Assembly: GCA_023228995.1 (NCBI GenBank)
Contig: JALOAD010000004.1
Location: forward strand, 62,001-126,000
Direction: 5' to 3'
From: Candidatus Muiribacterium halophilum
GTDB lineage: Bacteria > Muiribacteriota > Muiribacteriia > Muiribacteriales > Muiribacteriaceae
DNA length: 64,000 nucleotides
Position numbers and translations under genes: made by a program. This document shows, in pieces, positions 7,873-16,049 of this stretch (position 1 is its first letter; the number at the start of each line of letters is the position of its first letter). Below the pieces are notes generated by a model. The model saw nothing but the letters and a program-made list of their open reading frames with translations, did not search any database and was not told the DNA's origin.

Positions 7873-9162
7873 ATGAAGAAATATTTTAATCTGATTTTTG
7901 TAGTAGCAATAGTTCTTTTTGCAATAACCGGATGTGGTGGGAATCCAGAAGAAGATGGTAAAACAGTTGTAACTTTTTGGCATGCTATGGGTGGTCAACT
8001 TGAAACTACTCTAACTAATATGATAGATCAGTTTAATAAAGAAAACCCAGATATATTAGTTAAACCTCAATGTATGGGTAATTATCAGACTTTATCTCAA
8101 AAACTAATGGCAGCATCACAGGTTGGAAACAATCCTACAATTGCTCAAGCTTATGAAGCTTGGACTCAAAATTTTATTGATGCAGGTATTGTTGAACCTA
8201 TACAAAGTTATATTGATAAAGAAAAAATGGATTTAACAGATTTTTATTCTGTTATGATTGATAATAATATTTTCAACGATAAAATTTATTCTTTTCCCTT
8301 TAACAAAAGTATGCCTGTTTTATATGTAAATATGGATATGCTAAAAACTGCAGGAATTAAAAAAATTCCTGAAACTCATGATGAACTTATGAAAGCTTAT
8401 GAAATATTATCAACAAATAAAGCTGTACAGACAATGTATGCAAATCCAGTAAAAGGTACTGCTTTTTCCGCAAGAGATGCTTGGAATTTCTTCTGTCTTC
8501 TTCAACAAAATGGCGGAAAACTTACTAATAAAAATGAAACTGAAGCTTATTTAAATTCAGAACCTTCTAAAAAATCTCTAAAATTTATGTTAGATACAAT
8601 AAAAAATGATTATGGATATCTTACTCAAGGTTATGAACATCAGACTGAATTTCTTGCAAAAAAAGTCGGTATAATAATGAGTTCAAGTGTATCAAAATCA
8701 TATATGGAAAATGACAAAGTTACTTTCAACTGGGCTTCAGCTCCTTTAACACATAACAAAACTAAATCTGCTATATTATCAGGAACTAATGTTTTAATAT
8801 TTAATAACAACCCTAAAACTTGCAATGAAAAACAAAAAGAAGCTGGTTGGAAATTCATTAAATGGTTTACTGATAGAGATCAAACTGCTCATTGGTCTAT
8901 TGAAACAAATTATATGCCGGTGAGAAAATCTTCTCTTAAAACTGAAATTATGATAGCAAACATTGCAAAAGATCCATTAATAAAAGCTGCTTTAGATCAA
9001 CTTCCTATAGCAACATTTGAACCTAAGTCAAGTAAATGGTTTCAGTGTAGACAGGTTATTGGGGAAATTCTTGAAGAATGTCTTACAGAAAAAAATCCTG
9101 AAATAAACAAATATCTTGAAAAAATAGACACTACTGTAAATAGTATATTAAAAGGGGAATAA
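7873..9162 (+). CDS. Extracellular solute-binding lipoprotein, UgpB-like
   Basis: Captures the substrate for the permeases encoded just upstream. Residues 1-22 are a lipoprotein signal with a lipobox ending at AITGC, so the mature protein should be lipid-anchored. The mature start (TVVTFWHAMGGQLETTL) and the following region (QFNKENPDILVKPQCMGNYQTL, then APxIxQxYE-like IAQAYEAW) resemble the glycerol-3-phosphate binding protein UgpB. Glycerol-3-phosphate or a related compound is therefore a reasonable substrate guess, but not shown. Length 429 is normal. A shared MsmX/UgpC-like ATPase elsewhere in the genome is needed. Confidence 0.9.
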   Translation: MKKYFNLIFVVAIVLFAITGCGGNPEEDGKTVVTFWHAMGGQLETTLTNMIDQFNKENPDILVKPQCMGNYQTLSQKLMAASQVGNNPTIAQAYEAWTQNFIDAGIVEPIQSYIDKEKMDLTDFYSVMIDNNIFNDKIYSFPFNKSMPVLYVNMDMLKTAGIKKIPETHDELMKAYEILSTNKAVQTMYANPVKGTAFSARDAWNFFCLLQQNGGKLTNKNETEAYLNSEPSKKSLKFMLDTIKNDYGYLTQGYEHQTEFLAKKVGIIMSSSVSKSYMENDKVTFNWASAPLTHNKTKSAILSGTNVLIFNNNPKTCNEKQKEAGWKFIKWFTDRDQTAHWSIETNYMPVRKSSLKTEIMIANIAKDPLIKAALDQLPIATFEPKSSKWFQCRQVIGEILEECLTEKNPEINKYLEKIDTTVNSILKGE

Positions 9163-9170
9163 GTTAAAGT

Positions 9171-10151
9171 ATGGATATTTTCCAGCAAATAATAAAATTT
9201 TTTAGAACAGGTACTAATTTTCTTATAGTACCTCACAAAAGGCCAGATGGAGATGCAATAGGTTCTTCTCTTGCCTTGCATAGAATAATAAAACTCGTTA
9301 ATAAAAACAGTGCTGTGTTTATACCTGAAGAAATTCCTGAATCTTTCAGATTTTTAATTGTTAATGATGATATTATAGTTCAGGATGAAAATATACTTTC
9401 AAACTATGATATTGTAATTACTTTAGATTCAAGCAATTTAGACAGAACTTATGTTACAAGAAAAATTATTGATAATTCAAATATTATAATCAATATAGAT
9501 CATCATAAGACTAATGATTCTTTCGGGGATATAAATCTTGTCATGCCTGATTCTTCTTCAACATGCGAGATAATTCTGAAACTTTCTAAAGTAGGTTATC
9601 TGCCTTTAACTCCAAACATAGCAAACTGCTTACTTACTGGGATATTCACAGATACAGGATTTTTTAGAAATCAAAATGTAACAGATGCAACTTTTGAATC
9701 TGCTGCTGAACTTATTCGTTTTGGTGCAGATCATGAAACTCTTATTAGTAAACTTCTTCAAAGCAAAACTGTTGATGATTTAAAATTTCACTCAGAAGCT
9801 ATGCTTAAATCGGAGTTTTCTTATCAAAAACAAGTTGGTTGGATAGTTATATCTAAAGAATTAATGAAAAAATATAATATTAATGATTACCGTCAAGTAT
9901 GGGGAACTGGCATTATTGGCTTTTTAAATAATATAAGCCATGTAGAAGTAAGTTATTATTTTATTGAAGTTTCTGATAATGAAACTATAATTGAATATAG
10001 AGCCAAAAACCCTCACGATGTTAGCATAATTGCAAAACATTTTGGTGGTGGTGGTCATAAACTTGCATCAGGTTGCACAATAAACGAAAACATAGAATTA
10101 GCACAAAAAAAAGTATTTGATTATTTTTTTAACAACTACTCACTAATGTAG
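9171..10151 (+). CDS. nrnA: Bifunctional oligoribonuclease/PAP phosphatase (DHH family)
   Basis: Degrades nano-RNAs and hydrolyses 3'-phosphoadenosine 5'-phosphate. The 326 residues contain the DHH-family metal motifs: HKRPDGDAIGSS near residue 22, ITLDSS near 83, NIDHHKTN near 107 and the TGIFTDTGFFR segment near 158. The DHHA1 substrate motif FGGGGHKLASG lies near 292. It starts 8 bases after the binding protein gene and ends with TAG followed two codons later by TAA. Its 3' end overlaps the convergent K+ channel fragment by 23 bases, so no terminator fits between them. Confidence 0.93.
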   Translation: MDIFQQIIKFFRTGTNFLIVPHKRPDGDAIGSSLALHRIIKLVNKNSAVFIPEEIPESFRFLIVNDDIIVQDENILSNYDIVITLDSSNLDRTYVTRKIIDNSNIIINIDHHKTNDSFGDINLVMPDSSSTCEIILKLSKVGYLPLTPNIANCLLTGIFTDTGFFRNQNVTDATFESAAELIRFGADHETLISKLLQSKTVDDLKFHSEAMLKSEFSYQKQVGWIVISKELMKKYNINDYRQVWGTGIIGFLNNISHVEVSYYFIEVSDNETIIEYRAKNPHDVSIIAKHFGGGGHKLASGCTINENIELAQKKVFDYFFNNYSLM

Positions 10152-10380
10152 ACATTTTTTTAAGTTGTTCAAAAGAACCGAGTACAATTAACTTGTCATT
10201 TTTCTGCATATCATAATCAGGATCAGGATTAATGACAAGTTTGTGTTCTCTTCTTATTGCTAATACAATTGCTCCTGATTTTTGTCTAATCTCAGAATCT
10301 TTCAATTGTTTTTTTTCAAGAAAAGAATTTTCCTCTATTTCAAATTCTTCCATCTGTAATTGAAAATCTTCACCATACAT
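10129..10380 (-). pseudogene. TrkA-C domain piece of the interrupted K+ channel gene
   Basis: The 83 residues from the ATG at 10380 are the regulatory ligand-binding domain (RCK/TrkA-C) that normally ends a potassium channel: KKQLKDSEIRQKSGAIVLAIRRE, then INPDPDYDMQKNDKLIVLGSFEQLKKM. The frame is continuous with the upstream piece across one TAG at 10420-10422; the bridging residues read ILRPSVVDFLEVA, exactly what an intact channel would have. No Shine-Dalgarno precedes the internal ATG, so independent translation is unlikely. The segment is expressed only if the TAG is read through or is a sequence error. Confidence 0.8.
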
Positions 10381-10419
10381 AGCAACTTCTAAAAAATCAA
10401 CAACACTTGGCCTTAAAAT

Positions 10420-11133
10420 CTATGATGCCATTCTTTTTGCACCTAATCCGATTATTGAAATTACTCTATTTGCACCGGCTTTTCTAAATTTATCCATAGA
10501 AGAATCTCTTTCTGCATGAGAAACTATATATATTGTAGAATTAGCCTGTCTTGCAGTAAGAGTTATATAAAGATTATTTGCATCATTATCAGTTGCAACA
10601 AGTAAAGCTGTAGCTTTTCTAATTTTAGCCATTTCAAGAATTTTGTCTTCAGTAGGATCGCCTTTAATTCTAATTAGGTTTTTATCAATAATTTCCACTT
10701 CACTATCATTATCTGCTTTTTCATCAATTAACACAATACTCTTACCTTTCTTTTTCATCTCATTTACAGCTTCATGTGCAATTTTTCCAGAACCACATAC
10801 AATATAATGATTATTAAGTTCTTTTAATATATCTTCCATTTTTTTCCTCCTAAGTATATTACGAAATTCTCCATCTACAATAAAACTTGTTATAAGACTT
10901 ACAAAATAAGTTGCAACACCTATACCAGAAAGTATAAGAAGTATTACAAATACTCTTCCATACTGGGATATAGGATGTATTTCTGAAAATCCAACTGTAG
11001 TAAGTGTAATAATTGTCATGTATAATGAATCTATAAACTTCCATTTTTCTATTAACATAAATCCAGCAACTCCGGACCCTACAATCATAAGAACATATAA
11101 AAGTGCTAATTTTAGCTGTTTTATTCTATCCAT
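10420..11133 (-). CDS. Potassium channel protein (ion channel + RCK/TrkA-N), ends at a premature TAG
   Basis: N-terminal 237 residues of a two-helix K+ channel. There is a first membrane helix (about 10-30), a pore loop with selectivity filter TTVGFSE (about 46-52) and a second helix (about 60-90). A cytoplasmic TrkA-N/RCK domain follows, with the NAD-type glycine motif VCGSGKIAHEAV near 115. The product stops after GLGAKRMAS at an amber codon (10420-10422), although the same frame continues with the rest of the channel. The truncated product lacks the C-terminal TrkA-C domain and may be non-functional or constitutively gated. SD AGAGAGGTG precedes the ATG. Confidence 0.85.
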   Translation of the reverse strand: MDRIKQLKLALLYVLMIVGSGVAGFMLIEKWKFIDSLYMTIITLTTVGFSEIHPISQYGRVFVILLILSGIGVATYFVSLITSFIVDGEFRNILRRKKMEDILKELNNHYIVCGSGKIAHEAVNEMKKKGKSIVLIDEKADNDSEVEIIDKNLIRIKGDPTEDKILEMAKIRKATALLVATDNDANNLYITLTARQANSTIYIVSHAERDSSMDKFRKAGANRVISIIGLGAKRMAS

Positions 11134-11155
11134 ATAAAAACACCTCTCTTTATTA

Positions 11156-13051
11156 TTATCCTAGAAGTTGAAGAACCAGCTGTGGTCTCTGATTAGCCTG
11201 ACCTAGCATAGCTGTTCCCGATTGAATTAATATTTGACTTCGTGTAAGTTCAGACATTTCTTTTGCCATATCAACATCTCTTATTCTTGACTCAGAAGCT
11301 TGCATATTTTCATGTGCAATTCCAAGATAATCAACTGTTTTTTCAAGTGAATTCTGAAAAGCACCTAATTTGGACCTAGAATGAGAGACTTTTTGTATAG
11401 CTGTGTCAATAAGTGTAATTGCAGCCTCAGCATCTTTTCTTGTTCTAATACTCATATGCATTCTATAATCAGGAGCAAGTGAACCGTCTAAAAGAGGATC
11501 AACTCCATTATAAACTCCTCCATTTGCTCTTAAATTAACTGTTAAACCTAAAGCTTCTGCAGAAAAATTTGGAAAATCAACAAGCATAACCTGACCTTCA
11601 TTCGCCCCAATATGATAAGCTTGTCTCATATCTCTAATTGCAAGTTTTACGCTTGTTAAAGAAGCAAAATCAGCATAAAGAAGGTCTTTTTCTCCTGGAA
11701 TTGCTGGTCTATAATCTATTGTCAATGTAGCATTTGGATCTCCAGCGGGAGTTTTATAAGCATTAGGCCAATAAGATGTAAAATTGCCATCATTATTATT
11801 ATTATTGTCCTGTTGAAGAACACCGTAGTCAATCTGTCCATCAAGAACAAAAGAAAATCCTTTTAATAATTTACTAGCAGTAAGATCTACTTTTTGCCTA
11901 ACTCCATTTACTTCATTCCATAATGGTCTTGTAATATCAGTTGTATCAAAAGTATTTAAAGGATTACTAAGTTCTTTCTCTGTAAATATCCTACTTGTTG
12001 AGGTAAATACACCGAGACTTCTTCCATAACCACCCGGAACTGAGGATTCACCTGGTACAGTATGAAATAATTCTTGTCTGGTAATATTTGTAATTGAAAC
12101 TATAGTATTTGTACCTGTTGTGAAAACTCTCCTATTAAAATTTACTCCATTTGAATTCTGAGCCCATATAGACGAAGTATTTGTTTCTTTTACTCCACCA
12201 TAAAAACCTAGTGCTAAAGCAACTCCGTCAGGATCATCTCCAAAACTTATATTAAATCTAGGTCCAGAATGCATAGAAGTCATAGTTATATCATTACCCT
12301 CTTCATCTAAACCAGCAGTTACACCAGATTTTGAATTATTTATCTTATTAACAAGGTTTTCCAAAGAATCATCTTCTTCAACCAATATAACCGATGTTTT
12401 TCCATCTACTTTAATATGTAATTCTTTTTCTCCATATATTCCAGCATCTTTTAATGTAATTATTGAATCTCCATCATCAATAGAATCACTTATATTTCTA
12501 TTTCCATGAACATTGCAAGCAGTTCCTGCATCAAGAATAGTTATGGAATAATCAGCACTTTCTACAACTCCTGTACACATGGCGGTTATAACTCTTCTAT
12601 TACTGGTATTAGCATTTCCAAGACAATTTCCATTTAATAATTTTTTGGTATTGAATTCTGTGTATTCTGCGACTCTGTCAATTTCATCAATTAACTGATC
12701 AACCTCAAGTTGTAATTTCAATCTATCATTATTAGTATAATTATCTGAAGCTGACTGAACCGAAAGCACTCTCATTCTCTGAAGTATAGAATGCATTGTA
12801 TCCATTACTCCTTCAGCAGTCTGAACCATTGATATGCCATCCTGAGTGTTTTTTAGAGCCTGATCTATTCCATATATCTGGGCTCGCATTTTTTCTGAAA
12901 CAGCCAGTCCAGCTGCATCATCAGATGCTCGATTTATCCTAAGACCTGAAGAAAGTCTTTCGAAATTTTTACTAAGACCTCCATTCGTTATTTCAAGTCT
13001 TCTTAACGAATTAGTTGCAGAAATATTATGATTAATTATACCAAAATTCAT
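11156..13051 (-). CDS. Flagellin 1 (large, stand-alone locus)
   Basis: Filament subunit exported by the flagellar type III system. The D0/D1 helices are intact at both ends: GIINHNISATNSLRRLE and the [25 protein letters not shown] signature, and C-terminally [14 protein letters not shown] to GTAMLGQANQ. The 631 residues include a central insert of about 350 with a flagellin IN motif (about 205-280). It pairs with flagellin 2: both have DYGILQQ and GYGRSLGVF or GFGRSLGVF segments. It lies 20 kb from the main flagellar cluster, downstream of a MerR-like regulator. SD GGAGGAG (13055-13061) lies close to a CsrA-like motif. Confidence 0.96.
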   Translation of the reverse strand: MNFGIINHNISATNSLRRLEITNGGLSKNFERLSSGLRINRASDDAAGLAVSEKMRAQIYGIDQALKNTQDGISMVQTAEGVMDTMHSILQRMRVLSVQSASDNYTNNDRLKLQLEVDQLIDEIDRVAEYTEFNTKKLLNGNCLGNANTSNRRVITAMCTGVVESADYSITILDAGTACNVHGNRNISDSIDDGDSIITLKDAGIYGEKELHIKVDGKTSVILVEEDDSLENLVNKINNSKSGVTAGLDEEGNDITMTSMHSGPRFNISFGDDPDGVALALGFYGGVKETNTSSIWAQNSNGVNFNRRVFTTGTNTIVSITNITRQELFHTVPGESSVPGGYGRSLGVFTSTSRIFTEKELSNPLNTFDTTDITRPLWNEVNGVRQKVDLTASKLLKGFSFVLDGQIDYGVLQQDNNNNNDGNFTSYWPNAYKTPAGDPNATLTIDYRPAIPGEKDLLYADFASLTSVKLAIRDMRQAYHIGANEGQVMLVDFPNFSAEALGLTVNLRANGGVYNGVDPLLDGSLAPDYRMHMSIRTRKDAEAAITLIDTAIQKVSHSRSKLGAFQNSLEKTVDYLGIAHENMQASESRIRDVDMAKEMSELTRSQILIQSGTAMLGQANQRPQLVLQLLG

Positions 13052-13077
13052 ATACTCCTCCTTGAGATATGCTTTTT

Positions 13078-13089
13078 AACTTCCGTGTT
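13078..13089 (-). promoter_or_regulatory. CsrA-like GGA motif in the flagellin 1 leader
   Basis: The RNA sequence AACACGGAAGUU can close a short AAC/GUU stem with GGA in the hexaloop, 17 bases upstream of the GGAGGAG Shine-Dalgarno. It is 11 of 12 identical to the flagellin 2 leader motif. The stem alone is weak; the support comes from recurrence in the other flagellin leaders. Confidence 0.5.
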
Positions 13090-13206
13090 TACCAGTAATA
13101 CCAAGCTTAATTTAATAGCCTGATAAGTTTTTAATTAAATTTTCAAAAATTAGTTACTTCCCGCCAAGAAAGTGTGATAAAAAAGTAAAACTATTAATTT
13201 CCCTGT

Positions 13207-13551
13207 TTAAAGATAAAGACCTGCAATTTTTTCAAATACAATATCTTCGCTTACACCTTCTCTAAAATCTGTATAGATTTTAGAAACAAGAGATTTTAAT
13301 TTACCTTTTCTATTTTTTTCGATAATAAGTCGATTTCTTACACCATCAAGAGTTAATTTTTCAAAATCTGTTAAATCAACAACTCTTTTAAGTTTAAGAT
13401 AATCTTCATGAGAAAATCGTCTTTGACCACCTTGGGTTTTAAGACATGTTAGATATTCTGGAAACTGTTTCATCCAGAATCTGACTTTTGAAGGATTGAT
13501 ACCTAAAATCTGCGAAACTTCACCAATAGTATAACGGATTTCCTTATCCAT
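13207..13551 (-). CDS. MerR-family transcriptional regulator
   Basis: DNA-binding protein of 114 residues with an N-terminal winged helix-turn-helix: YTIGEVSQILGINPSKVRFW, then the wing with KTQGGQRRFSHEDYLKLKRV. The C-terminal 50 residues are too short for a metal or drug-binding domain, as in the small MerR-like regulators. I chose ATG 13551 because GGAGGTG ends 6 bases before it; an in-frame ATG at 13566 overlaps that Shine-Dalgarno. It lies 156 bases upstream of flagellin 1 on the same strand and may be co-transcribed with it or regulate it. Its ribosome binding site sits inside a GGA hairpin loop. Confidence 0.85.
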   Translation of the reverse strand: MDKEIRYTIGEVSQILGINPSKVRFWMKQFPEYLTCLKTQGGQRRFSHEDYLKLKRVVDLTDFEKLTLDGVRNRLIIEKNRKGKLKSLVSKIYTDFREGVSEDIVFEKIAGLYL

Positions 13552-13555
13552 AATA

Positions 13556-13571
13556 AACACCTCCATGTGTT
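13556..13571 (-). promoter_or_regulatory. GGA hairpin enclosing the Shine-Dalgarno of the MerR-like gene (CsrA-type site)
   Basis: RNA AACACAUGGAGGUGUU forms a perfect 5-bp stem (AACAC/GUGUU) with hexaloop AUGGAG. The loop contains the Shine-Dalgarno, four bases from the stem to the ATG at 13551. GGA exposed in a hairpin loop over the ribosome binding site is the usual arrangement of CsrA-repressed leaders. Confidence 0.55.
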
Positions 13572-13895
13572 GTTACTTTCTTTTCGGTAAACTTGAACAA
13601 TCACTTTAATATTTTTTTAATTTATTTTTATTAATGCCTAAAACCAGCGTCATTAATGTTAAATCAAAACTTTAAGATTTAAATTAAAAATAGTTTCAAG
13701 ACAATCGCCATTAACAAAATGTTCGCTGAACAAGTCTGTTGAAAAACTTTACTAAATAGAAAAAACAATAAAATTCAAATTTCGATAAAAATTTAACTCT
13801 TTCTTATATTAATATTTTTTCCCGTATGATGTTTCCCGGTTTTTCCCCCAACTCTTAACACTTTAAAAATATGGTTTAATATTGTATAATGCGAT
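13572..13895. other. Divergent intergenic region (MerR-like gene / YgiQ)
   Basis: These 324 bases carry no gene I can support. ATTAATG (13630-13636) and CATTAAT (13651-13657) form an inverted repeat with a 14-base spacer, placed as an operator could be for the MerR-like gene. The right end holds the YgiQ promoter. The rest is AT-rich with a few C-runs (13820-13850) and shows no further structure I trust. Confidence 0.5.
13862..13890 (+). promoter_or_regulatory. Promoter of the YgiQ-like gene, probably giving a leaderless mRNA
   Basis: TATAAT (13885-13890) lies only 5 bases before the ATG at 13896, with TTTAAA (13862-13867) 17 bases upstream as a -35. Transcription should start at or next to the initiation codon, and no Shine-Dalgarno is present. 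Confidence 0.6.
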
Positions 13896-15575
13896 ATGAT
13901 TATAAAACTAAATGAAAAAAAACCTGATATAATACTAATAACAGGTGATTATTATGTAGATCATCCTAATTTTGGAATTGCTATAATTGCCAGAATACTC
14001 CAAAATCAAGGTTATTCAATTTGGATATTAAGTCTTCCTGACCCTGAAAATAATTTTGAAGAATTCAAAAATCTTCCTGAACCAAATCTTTTTTTTGGAA
14101 TTACCGGTGGAAATATTGATTCAACATTAAATTTATATACAGTAAATAAAGTAAAAAGAACTCAAAATGTTTATATTCCTGAAGGTTTTAAAAATACAGC
14201 TGTAAAAAATGCAAGTATTGAATATTCTAATAGAATAAGAAGTTTATTTAAAAAATCTTTTATAGTTTTGGGTGGTGTTGAATCTTCAAATAGGAGATTT
14301 GCCCATTATGATTTTTTTACAGAAAAATTACATCCATCTATACTTGAAAACTCAGCAGCTGACATTATAAGTTATGGAATGAGTGATAATACAATAGTTA
14401 ATATTGCAGAAAAAATTAAAAATAATAAAATAAATGATATTTTTAAATTAAATGGAATTGTTCATAGGAATATTGAAATATTAAATGATATTTCTGATAA
14501 TGAGAAAAAATTTATTTGTGATTTTGAAACTCTAAAACAAAAACCAAATAAATTTCATTCTGAAACTGAAAAAATTTACAATTTATCTCAGTCAGATTCA
14601 CCATATTACATTGTTCAAAAACAGTTAAAACATACAATAATTGTAAATCCTCCGGCAAAAACACTTAATGTTGAAGAAATGGATAAAATATATTCACTTC
14701 CTTATACTTATAAACCTTTACCTGAAACAAAATCTATAATAAAAGCTTTTGAAACCATAAAAAATACTGTTGTAACACATAGAGGATGCGGTGGTGGTTG
14801 TTCATTTTGCTCTATAACACTTAATCAAGGGAAAAGGATTTCTGAAAGAAGTGTAAATAACATTATAAATGAAATAAAAGTTAGAAAATTAAAAGTTGTA
14901 TCAGATATTCAAGCACCTACTTCTAATATGTATGGATTTAATTGCAAAAATAAAAATTACTGTTCAAAAAATTCTTGTGTTTATCCTGAAATTTGTCATT
15001 TTCTCGATATTGGTGATAAAAAATATATAACTTTACTTAATGAATTAAAAAAATTAAATAAAAAGATTTTTGTAGCTTCAGGAATTAGATATGATTTTTT
15101 ATCTGAAAAAATTCTTTCAATTCTCATAAAAGATGGATTTATCGGTGGACAAATGAAAATTGCTCCTGAAAATACTGATAATAATATTTTAAAAAATATG
15201 TTTAAACCACCTTTAAAAAAACTCGAAGAATTTGTCAAATTATTTAATATTAAAAAGAAAGAACTTAAAAAAGATATTTATTTAATACCTTATATAATTT
15301 CTTCATATCCAGGTGCAAATATTCAAAATACAAAAAAAATGGAAAAAGATCTTAAAAGATTATTTGGGCAAGTTCCATATCAAATACAGGATTTTACTCC
15401 TACTCCTGGTACAATTGCAACAGCTTTATATTATTCAGGTAAAGTAAAAATTGTTAAGTCAAAAAAAGAAAGAGCTTTTCTTAGAAATATATTACAGGAA
15501 GGAAAAGAGTATAATGCTAAAATAAAAAACAAGAAAACAAGTTATAAAGATAAAAGCAAAAGAAGTTATAAGTAA
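13896..15575 (+). CDS. YgiQ-family radical SAM protein
   Basis: Radical SAM enzyme of unknown reaction. The 559 residues contain the N-terminal YgiQ domain (DIILITGDYYVDHPNFGIAIIARIL, a cobalamin-like fold) and VLGGVESSNRRFAHYD near 125. The cluster motif is CGGGCSFCSI near residue 303, where CxxxCxxC would bind the 4Fe-4S cluster. The C-terminal part has GGQMKIAPENTD and QDFTPTPGT segments typical of the family. It is slightly shorter than most YgiQ proteins (600-700). The start matches the family start. Its 3' end overlaps the convergent membrane protein gene by 84 bases. Confidence 0.92.
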   Translation: MIIKLNEKKPDIILITGDYYVDHPNFGIAIIARILQNQGYSIWILSLPDPENNFEEFKNLPEPNLFFGITGGNIDSTLNLYTVNKVKRTQNVYIPEGFKNTAVKNASIEYSNRIRSLFKKSFIVLGGVESSNRRFAHYDFFTEKLHPSILENSAADIISYGMSDNTIVNIAEKIKNNKINDIFKLNGIVHRNIEILNDISDNEKKFICDFETLKQKPNKFHSETEKIYNLSQSDSPYYIVQKQLKHTIIVNPPAKTLNVEEMDKIYSLPYTYKPLPETKSIIKAFETIKNTVVTHRGCGGGCSFCSITLNQGKRISERSVNNIINEIKVRKLKVVSDIQAPTSNMYGFNCKNKNYCSKNSCVYPEICHFLDIGDKKYITLLNELKKLNKKIFVASGIRYDFLSEKILSILIKDGFIGGQMKIAPENTDNNILKNMFKPPLKKLEEFVKLFNIKKKELKKDIYLIPYIISSYPGANIQNTKKMEKDLKRLFGQVPYQIQDFTPTPGTIATALYYSGKVKIVKSKKERAFLRNILQEGKEYNAKIKNKKTSYKDKSKRSYK

Positions 15576-16049
15576 TAAAATTATCTCGGTAAAATTCTTT
15601 TTATATAAAACCATCATTAATTTTACAATTAAAACAAATGATAAAACACATATAATACCAAAATAAATATTTTCAAGAAAACTCCCCATAAATATAAAAC
15701 TTATAGGAAATAAAAACATAAATGGAGTAAGAGTATAAGGAAAAAGTTTTGAAAATTCTCTTTTTGTTACATTTTTAAATAATTTAAATGCTAAATTCTC
15801 AAAAAAAGGTAAACATATATATAAAAACATACAGTAAATATTTATAAGAAATAAAGAAAAAACTATAAAAAATACCAATCTATTTACATTTGTTTTTAAA
15901 CTTAAAAACATTGATATATTTAATATAGATATTAATGTAAAAATAATAGAATTTCTATAATTTCCAATAAAAAGCTTTTTTTTAATAAAAAAAATAAAAT
16001 CATTTAAAATAAAATCAATATCATTTCCAACACTTCTAATTAAGTTCAT
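15492..16049 (-). CDS. Small multi-pass membrane protein, unknown (possibly Yip1-like)
   Basis: I do not recognise a specific family with confidence. The 185 residues contain about five hydrophobic helices separated by short charged loops, with a middle segment LFKNVTKREFSKLFPYTLTPFMF that recalls Yip1-type proteins. The ATG overlaps the sppA stop by 14 bases, so it is translated with sppA. The last 84 bases lie under the convergent YgiQ gene. Confidence 0.65.
   Translation of the reverse strand: MNLIRSVGNDIDFILNDFIFFIKKKLFIGNYRNSIIFTLISILNISMFLSLKTNVNRLVFFIVFSLFLINIYCMFLYICLPFFENLAFKLFKNVTKREFSKLFPYTLTPFMFLFPISFIFMGSFLENIYFGIICVLSFVLIVKLMMVLYKKNFTEIILLLITSFAFIFITCFLVFYFSIILFSFL

Noticed and set aside
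10420-10422. TAG as a reassigned sense codon (for example pyrrolysine)
   Set aside because: TAG terminates sppA, lpxD, lpxA, nrnA and the ferredoxin gene, and no other gene here has an internal TAG. A point mutation or error is simpler.
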